A stretch of DNA of 23,316 nt, taken from Bacillota bacterium. Lineage in GTDB: Bacteria > Bacillota > Clostridia > Lachnospirales > Lachnospiraceae. Below are positions 1 through 7,195 of this stretch, in pieces (positions within the stretch are counted from its first letter, which is position 1; the number at the start of each line of letters is the position of its first letter). The stretch covers positions 1 through 23,316 of the forward strand of contig JAEZKL010000186.1 of assembly GCA_023415475.1 (NCBI GenBank). The letters run 5' to 3'. A program made the translations under genes and the position numbers. The notes under the pieces were generated by a model. The model worked only from the letters and a program-made list of their open reading frames with translations, was not told the DNA's origin and searched no databases.

Positions 1-408
1 ATATGATGCACCTTCATCACGTAAAGCTTTCACAGGAATAATAACATCGCCAGCAGGAATGTCTACTAAAACTCCACAACCACCGCAAGCAACAATTTTT
101 TTTACACCATAGCTGATTACGTAATCTGCCATCATAGCTATTGATGCTGAACCTACTACTGCTTGCATCATACATAGTTCAATACCTTTATATTCTAAGA
201 CATATATTGGGAAGTTAGCCATTTCAGACCTGTAATTATGTCTGATTTCGGATTTATGTTTTGTAACGAAATCCTCTAAAACTTCACGAAAAAATGTTAT
301 TACACATATCTCTGGTAACAATGCTTTACCATTTCTATTTGGTATTATAACTCCATCTTTTTCGTCATCATATTCCAGAATTGGAAATGCATTTTTAAAA
401 ATAGTCAA
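1..408 (-). CDS. nucleoside phosphorylase (uridine/purine phosphorylase family), 3' part missing
   Basis: The N-terminal 136 codons of a gene that runs off the left edge. The visible protein has a glycine-rich stretch (VVGSASIAMMADYVI) followed by KKIVACGGCGVL and then DVIIPVKALRDEGASY. This is the pattern of the PNP/UDP phosphorylase family, which cleaves nucleosides with phosphate to give a free base and ribose-1-phosphate in cytosolic salvage. Substrate specificity cannot be told from this part. The start is taken as TTG at 406-408, because AAAGGTGA lies four bases upstream and no ATG fits in frame. An HD-domain remnant lies directly upstream on the same strand. The family is fairly sure; the exact start is less so. 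Confidence 0.8.
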   Translation of the reverse strand, partial: MTIFKNAFPILEYDDEKDGVIIPNRNGKALLPEICVITFFREVLEDFVTKHKSEIRHNYRSEMANFPIYVLEYKGIELCMMQAVVGSASIAMMADYVISYGVKKIVACGGCGVLVDIPAGDVIIPVKALRDEGASY

Positions 409-489
409 AGAATCACCTTTTCTTAAAAATATTTTATGCTTATCAATAGTAATCATTAAAAATTAACATATAAAGGATTATACCTTCAT

Positions 490-639
490 TTAGTACTCAT
501 TATAGCTTTCCGATATAAACCGGTCAATAAATGAATCCTCTTCAATCAACCTAATTAGACGCCTACTATGGCCTAAAGCATAATCACCACCACATTCATA
601 TATCATTTTTTCAAGGCTATCAATAATATTATTATCCAT
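490..639 (-). pseudogene. truncated HD-domain protein remnant (49 aa)
   Basis: A short open frame starting at ATG 637-639 encodes about 49 residues with the segment CGGDYALGHSRRLIRLI. It resembles the N-terminal helix and first His-containing motif of HD-superfamily phosphohydrolases, in the form I recall from clostridial proteins. The usual HD pair and the rest of the domain are absent, and the frame ends at DRFISESYNEY. A good GGAGGG lies too far upstream (about 24 bases) of this ATG, and an in-frame ATG further up overlaps that Shine-Dalgarno region. I read it as a decayed or truncated gene, formerly perhaps paired with the downstream phosphorylase. It could instead be a genuine small protein. 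Confidence 0.4.
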
Positions 640-748
640 TTTTATGTGCAGATTATTATAATCGCACCCTCCTTTCATAATTATTATGGATTTAACAAAA
701 AACAAAGCACCATGCATGACCGTATACTTCTGAAACTCTTCTATTTTT

Positions 749-777
749 GATATAACCATATATAACCAATTCGTCAA
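749..777 (-). promoter_or_regulatory. candidate sigma-A promoter for the HD remnant/phosphorylase
   Basis: On the minus strand TTGACG (772-777) is followed after 17 bases by TATATC (749-754). The site lies just after the blaI terminator and reads towards the HD remnant and phosphorylase, so it would make that pair an independent transcription unit. The -10 match is moderate. Confidence 0.4.
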
Positions 778-807
778 CATGGTTCGTAGATTATCAAATA
801 TGACCAT

Positions 808-840
808 AAAAAAAACAGAGATTTTATTAAAACCTCTGTT
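808..840 (-). terminator. rho-independent terminator after blaI-type gene
   Basis: On the minus strand AACAGAG pairs with CTCTGTT (arms 834-840 and 814-820). The stem extends through a TTTT/AAAA pair around a three-base loop and is followed by an uninterrupted T run. It begins inside the last codons of the repressor gene, ends its transcript, and separates it from the HD remnant. Confidence 0.85.
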
Positions 841-1201
841 CTCCTATTATTCTTTGAAGCTCCAGGACCTCTGCTTTCGATAAATCCTGATTTTTCAAAT
901 ATTCTGTTAAAAATGTACTTAATGATCCGTTGTATAATTTGTTTAATAAAACTTTTGTTTCGATTGTCTGCACGGTACGTTTTGAAATTGCGGCTCTGCA
1001 TAAGAACCCAGGATCTTCTCGTTTGACTGCACCTTTCTCAATCAAGCGATTAATTACTGTATACGTAGTATTTTTCTCCCAACCGATATATTCCTTAATG
1101 ATTTTGGATATATCTTTTGCTGCTAAGGACTTATTGGACCATAGCAACTCCATAATATTAAGCTCTCCTTCGTGAAGACGTATTTCTGGTAACGATGACA
1201 T
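827..1201 (-). CDS. BlaI/MecI/CopY-family winged-helix repressor
   Basis: A 124-residue protein of the penicillinase-repressor family. The winged helix-turn-helix covers roughly residues 6-75, with the diagnostic WEKNTTYTVINRLIEKGAV recognition region and the wing at KREDPGFLC. The C-terminal third is the usual dimerisation helix bundle. Family members bind TACA-N2-TGTA palindromes as dimers and are normally relieved by cleavage triggered by a BlaR1/MecR1 sensor protease. No blaR1-like gene is adjacent, so the signal and regulon are unknown. The start ATG at 1199-1201 follows AAGGGG and AGGA. A perfect 9-bp-arm TACA/TGTA palindrome lies just upstream, which argues for autoregulation. A terminator follows directly. 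The family call is firm; involvement in beta-lactam resistance is not shown. Confidence 0.88.
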   Translation of the reverse strand: MSSLPEIRLHEGELNIMELLWSNKSLAAKDISKIIKEYIGWEKNTTYTVINRLIEKGAVKREDPGFLCRAAISKRTVQTIETKVLLNKLYNGSLSTFLTEYLKNQDLSKAEVLELQRIIGEQRF

Positions 1202-1234
1202 GATATCCTACACCCCTTTTAACTATATTTCTAT

Positions 1235-1254
1235 ATTTCTACAACTGTAGAAAT
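1235..1254. promoter_or_regulatory. BlaI-type operator (palindrome with TACA-N2-TGTA core)
   Basis: ATTTCTACA-AC-TGTAGAAAT: perfect 9-bp arms around a 2-bp spacer, with the TACA...TGTA core known for BlaI/MecI operators. It lies 33 bp upstream of the repressor start codon. A further TAGAAATA half-site repeat follows towards the gene. Binding by the encoded repressor is inferred. Confidence 0.75.
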
Positions 1255-1364
1255 TAAAATACAGCATATGCTTCTCCGTTCATCTGCTGCATTTTATAGT
1301 CAAATAAAAAGAATTTAAAATATAACCGATAATAAACATAAAAGATCTCGATTTTATGAGTAAC

Positions 1365-1402
1365 TCTACAATCCAGTAAATTCAGTAACTTACTATTGTA
1401 GA
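1365..1402. promoter_or_regulatory. spaced inverted repeat with operator-like half sites
   Basis: TCTACAAT (1365-1372) and ATTGTAGA (1395-1402) are exact inverted copies separated by 22 bp. Each contains the TACA or TGTA half-site seen in the full operator, so the pair may serve as two half-sites or as a transcript hairpin. Confidence 0.45.
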
Positions 1403-1431
1403 ATATAATTCCTGAAGCTTGGCGCAAAAAA

Positions 1432-1443
1432 CTACACACGTAG
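1432..1443. promoter_or_regulatory. operator-like palindrome CTACACACGTAG near the transcription start
   Basis: CTAC-ACAC-GTAG lies about 20 bp downstream of the -10 box of the strong minus-strand promoter. It is a weaker variant of the TACA-N2-TGTA operator, and its place near or just after the predicted start of transcription would suit repression. Confidence 0.4.
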
Positions 1444-1461
1444 ACCGAAGGCTGTATATCT

Positions 1462-1490
1462 ATACTATAATAATAGAAAAAATTTGTCAA
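1462..1490 (-). promoter_or_regulatory. sigma-A type promoter for the BlaI-type gene
   Basis: On the minus strand consensus TTGACA (1485-1490) is followed by a 17-base AT-rich spacer and TAGTAT (1462-1467). It would give a leader of about 250 bases containing all three operator-like repeats before the repressor ATG. Confidence 0.7.
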
Positions 1491-1534
1491 CCATTTTCTT
1501 AATAAAATCTTAAAACATTAGTTAATATATGGTA

Positions 1535-2824
1535 TTAAATGCAGAATACAGCGTAATACGGAACAAATCTTACATGATTGGAATACTCAAAATTCCTTGC
1601 AGAAACTTTAATCGAGTATGGAAGCTCATGTTTTTGCTTTAATACACTGATACTCTTCGATCTGGTATTTTCGCCAAGAAAGATTTCAATGGGTATCATC
1701 TCAAGATTCTTAGAGATAATGAAGTCGATCTTAGCCATGGACTCACTTTCCCAGAAAACAAAAGGATAATTTTTTGCCTGAAGGGATTGTGCTACGTAAT
1801 TCTCTAACAATGATTTCTGATATTGAATTATGCCTTCCTGTCCCTGCACTTCTACTAATTTCGAATATAACAAGCCTGTATCCGGCAGATAGAGCTTAAA
1901 ATTCGAATTATCCTCCTCACAGGAATCATTAAGTATGAAAATCTGTGAAGGGAACTGCAGAAGCTCCGTATTAATACGATTACAGCGAATTACATAGTTC
2001 TGTTCTACAAGCTTCTTGATCGCATCACGGTACATTGTGTGCGTTGTACCTTTTCTTATGATTTTATATTGGAATTTTCGGTTCTCTTTCATTAACTGAT
2101 AGGGTAGACTATCTAATACCTGATTCATTTTTAACGCATCACCATCGGAATTATCACGAAAGATATAGTCATGATAAGAACCGATAATAAAGCTGTGTTG
2201 TTCGGATACATTAACCGTATCCTGAAGATTGAGGTATTCGTTCACGATGCCTGGCATTCCGCCTATCTGAAGATAGAGCTGATGCAGTGCAAGAAGCTCT
2301 TTGTGTACAATTTCAGGTATTTTCGTAGAAGAATTATAATGATTAGTGATGGTTTCGATATACCATTCATTACCGGTTGCTCTTAAAAACTCGTCAAATT
2401 CCAACGGATGGACACAAATTCGAAGGAATTCAGCTTCAAATTCCGTTGGTAAGGGATGGCTGGTAATAGCCAGAATATAGTCAAAGACGCCAACTAATAG
2501 CTTGTTCTTTATTATATACATAGCGTCCTTACAAAAGCTGACTTCGTCCAGTATTAAGATACGGGTCTCAGAGGGTTGCTCATCTGTTATATTAAAATGC
2601 TTCAGCAAACGTTCTGCGACATTACCTTCAGTTCCTGCCTGGAATAGCCTGGCCTGCAGCGGTTCACGTTCAAAATTAATATAATAGATGTGCTCAAAAA
2701 AAGACTTGGCAAAATCATAAGCAAGATAGGTTTTACCAACCCCTTTGGCACCCGCAAGTAATACGGGTATATCCTGTGTATCGGTTTTCCAACCGATTAA
2801 TTCATCAATGACTTTTCTTTTCAA
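1535..2824 (-). CDS. AAA-type ATPase with DUF4143-like C-terminal domain
   Basis: A 429-residue protein. Walker A is GAKGVGKT at residues 25-32, Walker B is RILILDEVS at 88-96 (D93, E94), and a sensor-like ILAITSH lies at 117-123. IGGMPGIV near 187-194 is typical of this ATPase family. The C-terminal part (about 305-429) has the DUF4143/PD-(D/E)XK-like pattern E341, IDFII with D367, and IPIE with E380. The lysine expected two residues after that glutamate is replaced by F382, so nuclease activity is doubtful. The start is TTG at 2822-2824. The Shine-Dalgarno AAGGGG is formed by the last codons of the upstream pseudouridine synthase, whose stop lies six bases before this start, so translation is probably coupled. 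Such ATPases are scattered accessory genes of unclear biological role; presence in this operon looks like an insertion. Confidence 0.8.
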   Translation of the reverse strand: MKRKVIDELIGWKTDTQDIPVLLAGAKGVGKTYLAYDFAKSFFEHIYYINFEREPLQARLFQAGTEGNVAERLLKHFNITDEQPSETRILILDEVSFCKDAMYIIKNKLLVGVFDYILAITSHPLPTEFEAEFLRICVHPLEFDEFLRATGNEWYIETITNHYNSSTKIPEIVHKELLALHQLYLQIGGMPGIVNEYLNLQDTVNVSEQHSFIIGSYHDYIFRDNSDGDALKMNQVLDSLPYQLMKENRKFQYKIIRKGTTHTMYRDAIKKLVEQNYVIRCNRINTELLQFPSQIFILNDSCEEDNSNFKLYLPDTGLLYSKLVEVQGQEGIIQYQKSLLENYVAQSLQAKNYPFVFWESESMAKIDFIISKNLEMIPIEIFLGENTRSKSISVLKQKHELPYSIKVSARNFEYSNHVRFVPYYAVFCI

Positions 2825-2830
2825 TGAATG

Positions 2831-3787
2831 TTACCCCTTATGTCTTAGTTTGATTAATAAATCAGTAAAATAGTCCGGAAGCGGAGCGCTGAATTCTACA
2901 TATTCCTTCGTCGTTGGATGTATAAAACCAAGTACTCCGGCATGTAAGGCTTGTCCCTCCAGATGAAAGGGATCCTTGCTTGGACCATAGACTGTATCGC
3001 CAAGAAGCGGATGACGAATACTAGCCATATGAACCCTAATTTGGTGGGTTCGTCCTGTTTCCAGGGAACATTCCACATTAGCATAGCGTTTCGCCAGATT
3101 CTCGAGCACGATATAATTTGTAGCTGCTGGTTTACCATTTTTATGATTAATGGACATCTTCTTACGGTCCTTCGGATCTCTTCCGATAGGACCCTCTACT
3201 CTTCCGCTGTCCGTCTGAAATGTGTTGTATACAATAGCCTGATATTTCCGTGTAATCGAATGCACCTTCAATTGATCCGCAATGCATTGATGCGCTTTAT
3301 CATTCTTACAGGCTACCAGAACACCGGTAGTATCCCGGTCGATCCGATGGACGATTCCGGGGCGCATTACGCCGTTGATACCGGATAATTCTCCGCGGCA
3401 GTGATAAAGCAATGCATTCACCAGAGTACCGGAAGCATGTCCGGCGGCCGGATGAACCACGAGCCCTTTTTGCTTATTGATTACGATGAGATCCTTATCT
3501 TCATATATGATATCGATTGGAAGGTCCTCAGGGACGATTTCAGCCCGGGTAAGCTCAGGAAGGATAATTTGTACTGCTTGACCGGTTTTGACCTTAAAAT
3601 TGGATTTTACGGGCTTCTCATCAAGAATAATCCGTCCATCCTCGATTAGCTTCTGAATATAGCTGCGGGTAAGGTCGTCTTGGATTGTCGATAAGTATTT
3701 GTCGATACGGATACCATGATGTTCTTCGGTCACGACATATTCCAGAGTTTGTTCCGACTCCGACAGCTCTAATACTTCATCCTCCAT
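2831..3787 (-). CDS. RluD/RluA-family 23S rRNA pseudouridine synthase
   Basis: A 318-residue enzyme that isomerises uridine to pseudouridine in RNA, most likely 23S rRNA. An S4 RNA-binding domain occupies about residues 16-78, starting at GIRIDKYLS. The catalytic motif is GIVHRIDRDTTGVLV, with the nucleophilic aspartate at D150. The conserved LETGRTHQIRVHM segment follows at 242-254. Length and domain order are normal for the family. ATG at 3785-3787 has AAAGGA eight bases upstream. The gene follows lspA, as ylyB does in Bacillus subtilis, which supports the orthology. Its stop codon overlaps the ribosome-binding region of the downstream ATPase. The exact target uridines cannot be assigned from sequence alone. 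Confidence 0.93.
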   Translation of the reverse strand: MEDEVLELSESEQTLEYVVTEEHHGIRIDKYLSTIQDDLTRSYIQKLIEDGRIILDEKPVKSNFKVKTGQAVQIILPELTRAEIVPEDLPIDIIYEDKDLIVINKQKGLVVHPAAGHASGTLVNALLYHCRGELSGINGVMRPGIVHRIDRDTTGVLVACKNDKAHQCIADQLKVHSITRKYQAIVYNTFQTDSGRVEGPIGRDPKDRKKMSINHKNGKPAATNYIVLENLAKRYANVECSLETGRTHQIRVHMASIRHPLLGDTVYGPSKDPFHLEGQALHAGVLGFIHPTTKEYVEFSAPLPDYFTDLLIKLRHKG

Positions 3788-3856
3788 TCAAATAATCCTT
3801 TCTGGTTTACATAATAATATTATATCTACCCATATCATATTTTATATTTACTTGAC

Positions 3857-4426
3857 CTATTTCTCTTCCTTACTCTCATTCTCTGAAGAACTCGCTGTAG
3901 GTTTATCTGCTTCGGCGGATGACTTTTTCTTAGAGCTAAACAGTCGATCCAGGAATTCAAAATCCGTATCCTTATAATAGAATACAGCCAGAAGGAATAA
4001 TAAGACACAGGATACGGTCAGATAACTGTCGGCCACATTAAATAACGGGAAGTTAATCAGTTCGAAATAAATGAAGTCAACCACATGACCTAAGAAGATA
4101 CGGTCTATCAGGTTGCCTACTGCTCCCGCAATAATAAACACGGTAATCAGCTTCAGCGGATTAAATTTCTTATCCTGCGGGATCTTAAGATACAGGAATA
4201 CGATAAATAACAGTATGATGAAGGTGAATATGCTAAGAAATTGTACCTTGCCGCTCATGATACCCCATACGGCACCGGTATTCTCATGGTATTGCAGGCT
4301 GAATACATCCGGAATGATGACAAAGGGATCGTTGTTCATCAGTGTCTGACGAACCCACAGCTTCACTCCCTGGTCAATTGCCGTAAGAAAGATAAATAAT
4401 ATAAAATGCCTAAGTCTCTGCTTCAT
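3857..4426 (-). CDS. lspA: lipoprotein signal peptidase (signal peptidase II)
   Basis: A 189-residue integral membrane aspartyl protease that cleaves the signal peptide from diacylglyceryl-modified prolipoproteins. Four hydrophobic segments are visible. Key motifs are YHENTGAVWG (46-55), GNLIDRI (104-110), GHVVDFI with catalytic D117, and FNVADSYLTV with catalytic D133. After the last membrane segment there is a charged Lys/Ser/Glu-rich tail of about 35 residues, longer than in the Escherichia coli enzyme. The start is ATG 4424-4426, because GGAGG lies five bases upstream and the possible TTG at 4436-4438 falls next to that Shine-Dalgarno sequence. It sits 32 bases after aroB and is probably cotranscribed. 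The carboxypeptidase encoded at 11490-12464 is one plausible substrate. Confidence 0.95.
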   Translation of the reverse strand: MKQRLRHFILFIFLTAIDQGVKLWVRQTLMNNDPFVIIPDVFSLQYHENTGAVWGIMSGKVQFLSIFTFIILLFIVFLYLKIPQDKKFNPLKLITVFIIAGAVGNLIDRIFLGHVVDFIYFELINFPLFNVADSYLTVSCVLLFLLAVFYYKDTDFEFLDRLFSSKKKSSAEADKPTASSSENESKEEK

Positions 4427-4458
4427 AATGTCCTCCAATAAGTACGATAAATAATATT

Positions 4459-5547
4459 TTATTCTATAATTGATTGAATTGCGGAAAGCATCTCAGCTTT
4501 CGTTACGGTAGTATCAATGACCGCATTTCCGACCTGCTGTAGCAAAATGAATTTGATTTTATCCGAGTCCATCTTTTTATCTGATCTTGTTACCTCATAT
4601 ACCTTCTCAGCTGATAAGCCCTTTACAGTGATTGGCTGTCTGAAGCATTTCATTGTATGAAGGATATCCTGATATTCGGTTTCCGAGATCGATCCTCTCT
4701 TCAGTGACAGATATGTGGCTGCAGCCATACCGATACAGACACATTGTCCATGCAGCAGAGTCAGCTCCTTTAGCTTCTCTACCGAATGACCAATCGTATG
4801 ACCGTAATTCAATAATGCGCGCTCACCTTGCTCCTTGGGGTCCTGTTCTACCACTGCTCTCTTGATGAGACAGCTTCGATATACCATTTCCAGAAGAGTT
4901 TCATAATCTCTGGCATGAATTGCTGCCTCCTGTATCTTCAGCCACTTGTAATAGTCAGCATCCTTAATCAGACCATGCTTAATGATCTCCCCCATTCCGG
5001 AGAAATATTCTGCCTCAGGCAGTGTCAACAAGGTAGAAAGGTTCATATATACCAGCTGAGGCTGGTGGAAGGCTCCTACCATGTTCTTATAGGCTTTAAA
5101 ATCAACGCCTGTCTTACCGCCGATACTGGAGTCAACCATTGAAAGTAGGGAGGTTGGTATCTGGATAAATCGAATTCCCCGCAGATAAGTAGCTGCTACA
5201 AAGCCGGTGAGATCACCTACTACACCACCGCCAAGAGCTACCAGAATATCATTTCGATCAAAGCCGGATTGAATCAGCTTCTCATAGCATTGACTAACGG
5301 TATCCAGATTCTTGCTGGCCTCACCTGCCGGAAAAGAGATGCTTTCCACAAGTTTAGCGGATTTTGATAAAACATCTTTAACTACTTCAAGATAGTGCTT
5401 TCCAACATTACTGTCAGTGATAATCATGACTTTACGATTACTAAGCTTCATTAGGCTAACCGCTTCTGAGAGCCTGTTAAAGCTCGGCTCTAACCAAATA
5501 TCATATGCAGGTCTGCCCTCATAATTCACGGTGATTAACTGATTCAT
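4459..5547 (-). CDS. aroB: 3-dehydroquinate synthase
   Basis: A 362-residue cytosolic enzyme of the shikimate pathway that converts DAHP to 3-dehydroquinate with bound NAD and a metal ion. The NAD-binding loop ALGGGVVGDLTGFVAATYLRG starts near residue 104. Substrate-binding PTSLLSMVDSSIGGKTGVD follows at 131-149. Metal ligands are E187 in GEIIKHG, H250 in LNYGHTIGH and H266 in LLHGQ. Length is normal. ATG at 5545-5547 has GAAGGGA about nine bases upstream. It heads the aroB-lspA-rluD group. An aromatic amino-acid gene between divIVA and lspA is not the Bacillus order, where ileS lies near this place. Confidence 0.96.
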   Translation of the reverse strand: MNQLITVNYEGRPAYDIWLEPSFNRLSEAVSLMKLSNRKVMIITDSNVGKHYLEVVKDVLSKSAKLVESISFPAGEASKNLDTVSQCYEKLIQSGFDRNDILVALGGGVVGDLTGFVAATYLRGIRFIQIPTSLLSMVDSSIGGKTGVDFKAYKNMVGAFHQPQLVYMNLSTLLTLPEAEYFSGMGEIIKHGLIKDADYYKWLKIQEAAIHARDYETLLEMVYRSCLIKRAVVEQDPKEQGERALLNYGHTIGHSVEKLKELTLLHGQCVCIGMAAATYLSLKRGSISETEYQDILHTMKCFRQPITVKGLSAEKVYEVTRSDKKMDSDKIKFILLQQVGNAVIDTTVTKAEMLSAIQSIIE

Positions 5548-5586
5548 GCTTTGGATCCCTTCGTATTAGTTAGTAATATAATAAAT

Positions 5587-5627
5587 ATAGCATAACCGCA
5601 TCACACAATAAGACGAGGCTATGCTAT
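5587..5627 (-). other. hairpin upstream of aroB
   Basis: ATAGCATAACC (5587-5597) and GGCTATGCTAT (5617-5627) form an 11-bp stem, with one G-U pair in the transcript, around a 19-base loop. It lies between divIVA and aroB. No strong U run follows, only an AT-rich stretch, so it may be a weak terminator, an mRNA-processing hairpin or part of the aroB leader. Confidence 0.45.
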
Positions 5628-5634
5628 CCTCTTA

Positions 5635-5674
5635 ATTCATGACCATAGAAAATACGCTACGCTTGCTTCTTATG
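5635..5674. repeat. intergenic palindrome-family copy 1 (after divIVA)
   Basis: ATTCATGACCATAGAAAA followed by TACGCTACGCTTGCTTCT closely matches the hairpin at 16484-16524 along about 37 bases. The palindrome is decayed here. It overlaps the divIVA stop codon. Confidence 0.5.
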
Positions 5675-6353
5675 ATTCATCCTTCATGGTAAAGAATTCA
5701 AAACCGTCTTCCGTATGGTAGCTCTTTTCTTCCGGTTCCTCAAGAAAATCAAATTTGATTTGGTTCAGATCCGTAAGCTCCTCGTCATACTGCTTTGACA
5801 GCTCCTTCTCAGACTCGGCTTCCTGATCTAAGACTGCCTTGGTAGCAGCCACCTGTGTAGATGACTCCTTTACCTCTTCAGGCACTCTGTAACGGAAATC
5901 GTCGGTATTAACAGAAAAGCTTTTACTGTTGATCAGTTCGATCTGCGCGTTTAACAGATTCTCAAAATGTATCTTAAATAAATCATATTGCTGCATCAGA
6001 TTCAGGGTTTTATGTTCAATGAATTCAATCTGCTTTCTGGCATCCTCTAAGATTAGGTTTGCCTTTGCCTTTGCCTCCGCCTCTATGGCATCCGCTTCTC
6101 TTAATGCGGTAGACTTGGTGTCCTGGGCGGTCTTCTCGGCAAGAATCAGAGCCTTCTGCAACGTCTTTTCAATGGATTTGTAGTAGCCAAGGCTATCTGT
6201 CGCGTCCTTCAATTTATGTTTCAGACTCTCATTTTCTTCCAGAAGGGCATCATAATCGGTGGACAGCTCCTTTAGGAACTGCTCTACCTCCTTCTTATCA
6301 TAACCAATACCTGTCTTGAATTCTTTCTCCTGTATCTCTGATGATGTAAACAT
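5670..6353 (-). CDS. divIVA: DivIVA-domain cell-division protein
   Basis: A 227-residue coiled-coil protein that binds negatively curved membrane at septa and poles and recruits partners. The N-terminal DivIVA membrane-binding domain is visible as EFKTGIGYDKKEVEQFL (about 11-27), followed by predicted coiled coil through about residue 145. It includes an Ala/Glu/Lys-rich stretch at 70-105 typical of DivIVA and GpsB relatives. The C-terminal part is acidic and variable. The start is ATG 6351-6353, preceded by GGAGG and five T; the ATG twelve bases further up overlaps that Shine-Dalgarno sequence. It follows sepF and ylmH as in Bacillus. Whether it works in Min localisation, as the neighbouring minCDE might suggest, or in a MinE-independent role is open. 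Confidence 0.9.
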   Translation of the reverse strand: MFTSSEIQEKEFKTGIGYDKKEVEQFLKELSTDYDALLEENESLKHKLKDATDSLGYYKSIEKTLQKALILAEKTAQDTKSTALREADAIEAEAKAKANLILEDARKQIEFIEHKTLNLMQQYDLFKIHFENLLNAQIELINSKSFSVNTDDFRYRVPEEVKESSTQVAATKAVLDQEAESEKELSKQYDEELTDLNQIKFDFLEEPEEKSYHTEDGFEFFTMKDES

Positions 6354-6418
6354 AAAAACCTCCATATAATAGGGATATCGATTTTGTGTTTATCGGAAAA
6401 TGCGCTTGGCATCCGGAT

Positions 6419-7192
6419 TTAAGAATACAATAATATTTTTACGCTGTATCTGCCCTTCTTAGTCTGATAGGAAGTGCCGGCATACAAGAATTTGCCCAGA
6501 CCGCGAACAGAGACAACATCATTCTCCTTTAGTAGGTAGCTGTTTGATAGAATCTCCTTGCTGTTAACAAAGACCTTGCCTCCCTCAATCAGACCGGATA
6601 AGCTGCTACGGGAGCTGTGAAAGGCCACCGCAAGGATACTGTCCAGACGTACGGAGGAAACAGTACCAACTACCTCAGTATATTTTGCTTCATAATGAAA
6701 GTCCTGTTCTTCAATCTGGCTGGTACTGACCATGGTGTGCTTTACCTTAATCAATTGATCCAGTATAAACGGGCTGATGGTAGTATGAGCAAACAGATAT
6801 CCTTCATTTGCATCAATCAGGATATCTCCGACCTTGCTGCGATCTATCCCAAGATTCAATACAGCACCAAGAAAATCCCGATGGTTTAAGCTATCCGAAA
6901 AACGCTGGTTGAGCGGGACTACCTTAATACAGGCGATCGGAAAATTTATCTCTTCTATGTTATTGATCTGATCGTTTCCACAAAAACAAAGTATTTTTCT
7001 CTCGGCATCCTGAAAACCTCCGTAAGTAAAATACTTTATCCTTGGCAATTCATTTTTGAGGCTAAGAAATATGTTCTGTTCGTTAAGATTCAGGAAATCA
7101 GAAAACATGCAAATTCCCCGATTAAATGCTGTATTCGCCAAATCCAAAAGCCTGCGGCGTAACAGCTGCTCGTCCTTATCCAAATTCATCAT
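6419..7192 (-). CDS. ylmH: YlmH-family S4-domain RNA-binding protein
   Basis: A 257-residue protein. The C-terminal S4 RNA-binding domain (about 180-240) begins at SSVRLDSILAVAFHSSRS and includes GKVFVNSKEI and ENDVVSVRGLGKF. The N-terminal two thirds match the YlmH organisation with an IACIKVVPLN segment near 86-95. Family members bind RNA, and in Bacillus ylmH sits in the sepF-divIVA cluster; recent work links the family to ribosome rescue or quality control. The first of two adjacent ATGs (7190-7192) lies three bases after the sepF stop, with no strong Shine-Dalgarno sequence, so translational coupling to sepF is likely. Confidence 0.88.
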   Translation of the reverse strand: MMNLDKDEQLLRRRLLDLANTAFNRGICMFSDFLNLNEQNIFLSLKNELPRIKYFTYGGFQDAERKILCFCGNDQINNIEEINFPIACIKVVPLNQRFSDSLNHRDFLGAVLNLGIDRSKVGDILIDANEGYLFAHTTISPFILDQLIKVKHTMVSTSQIEEQDFHYEAKYTEVVGTVSSVRLDSILAVAFHSSRSSLSGLIEGGKVFVNSKEILSNSYLLKENDVVSVRGLGKFLYAGTSYQTKKGRYSVKILLYS

Positions 7193-7195
7193 GGC

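Larger units (their letters stand above)
1202..1534. other. 333-bp regulatory gap upstream of the BlaI-type gene
   Basis: No convincing gene. The gap holds a near-consensus minus-strand promoter (1462-1490) and three TACA/TGTA-type inverted repeats (1235-1254, 1365-1402, 1432-1443), described separately. A 78-codon open frame across it on the minus strand has low-complexity composition and no Shine-Dalgarno sequence, so I do not call it. Confidence 0.7.

Noticed and set aside
774..1001. 75-codon minus-strand frame overlapping the repressor gene
   Set aside because: It is an out-of-frame shadow of the BlaI-type gene and covers its terminator.
1254..1490. 78-codon minus-strand frame in the gap upstream of the BlaI-type gene
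   Set aside because: It spans the promoter and operator-like repeats, has no ribosome site, and its aromatic-rich translation looks like no protein.
2951..3388. 145-codon plus-strand frame opposite the pseudouridine synthase gene
   Set aside because: It is a shadow of a clear RluD-family gene on the other strand.
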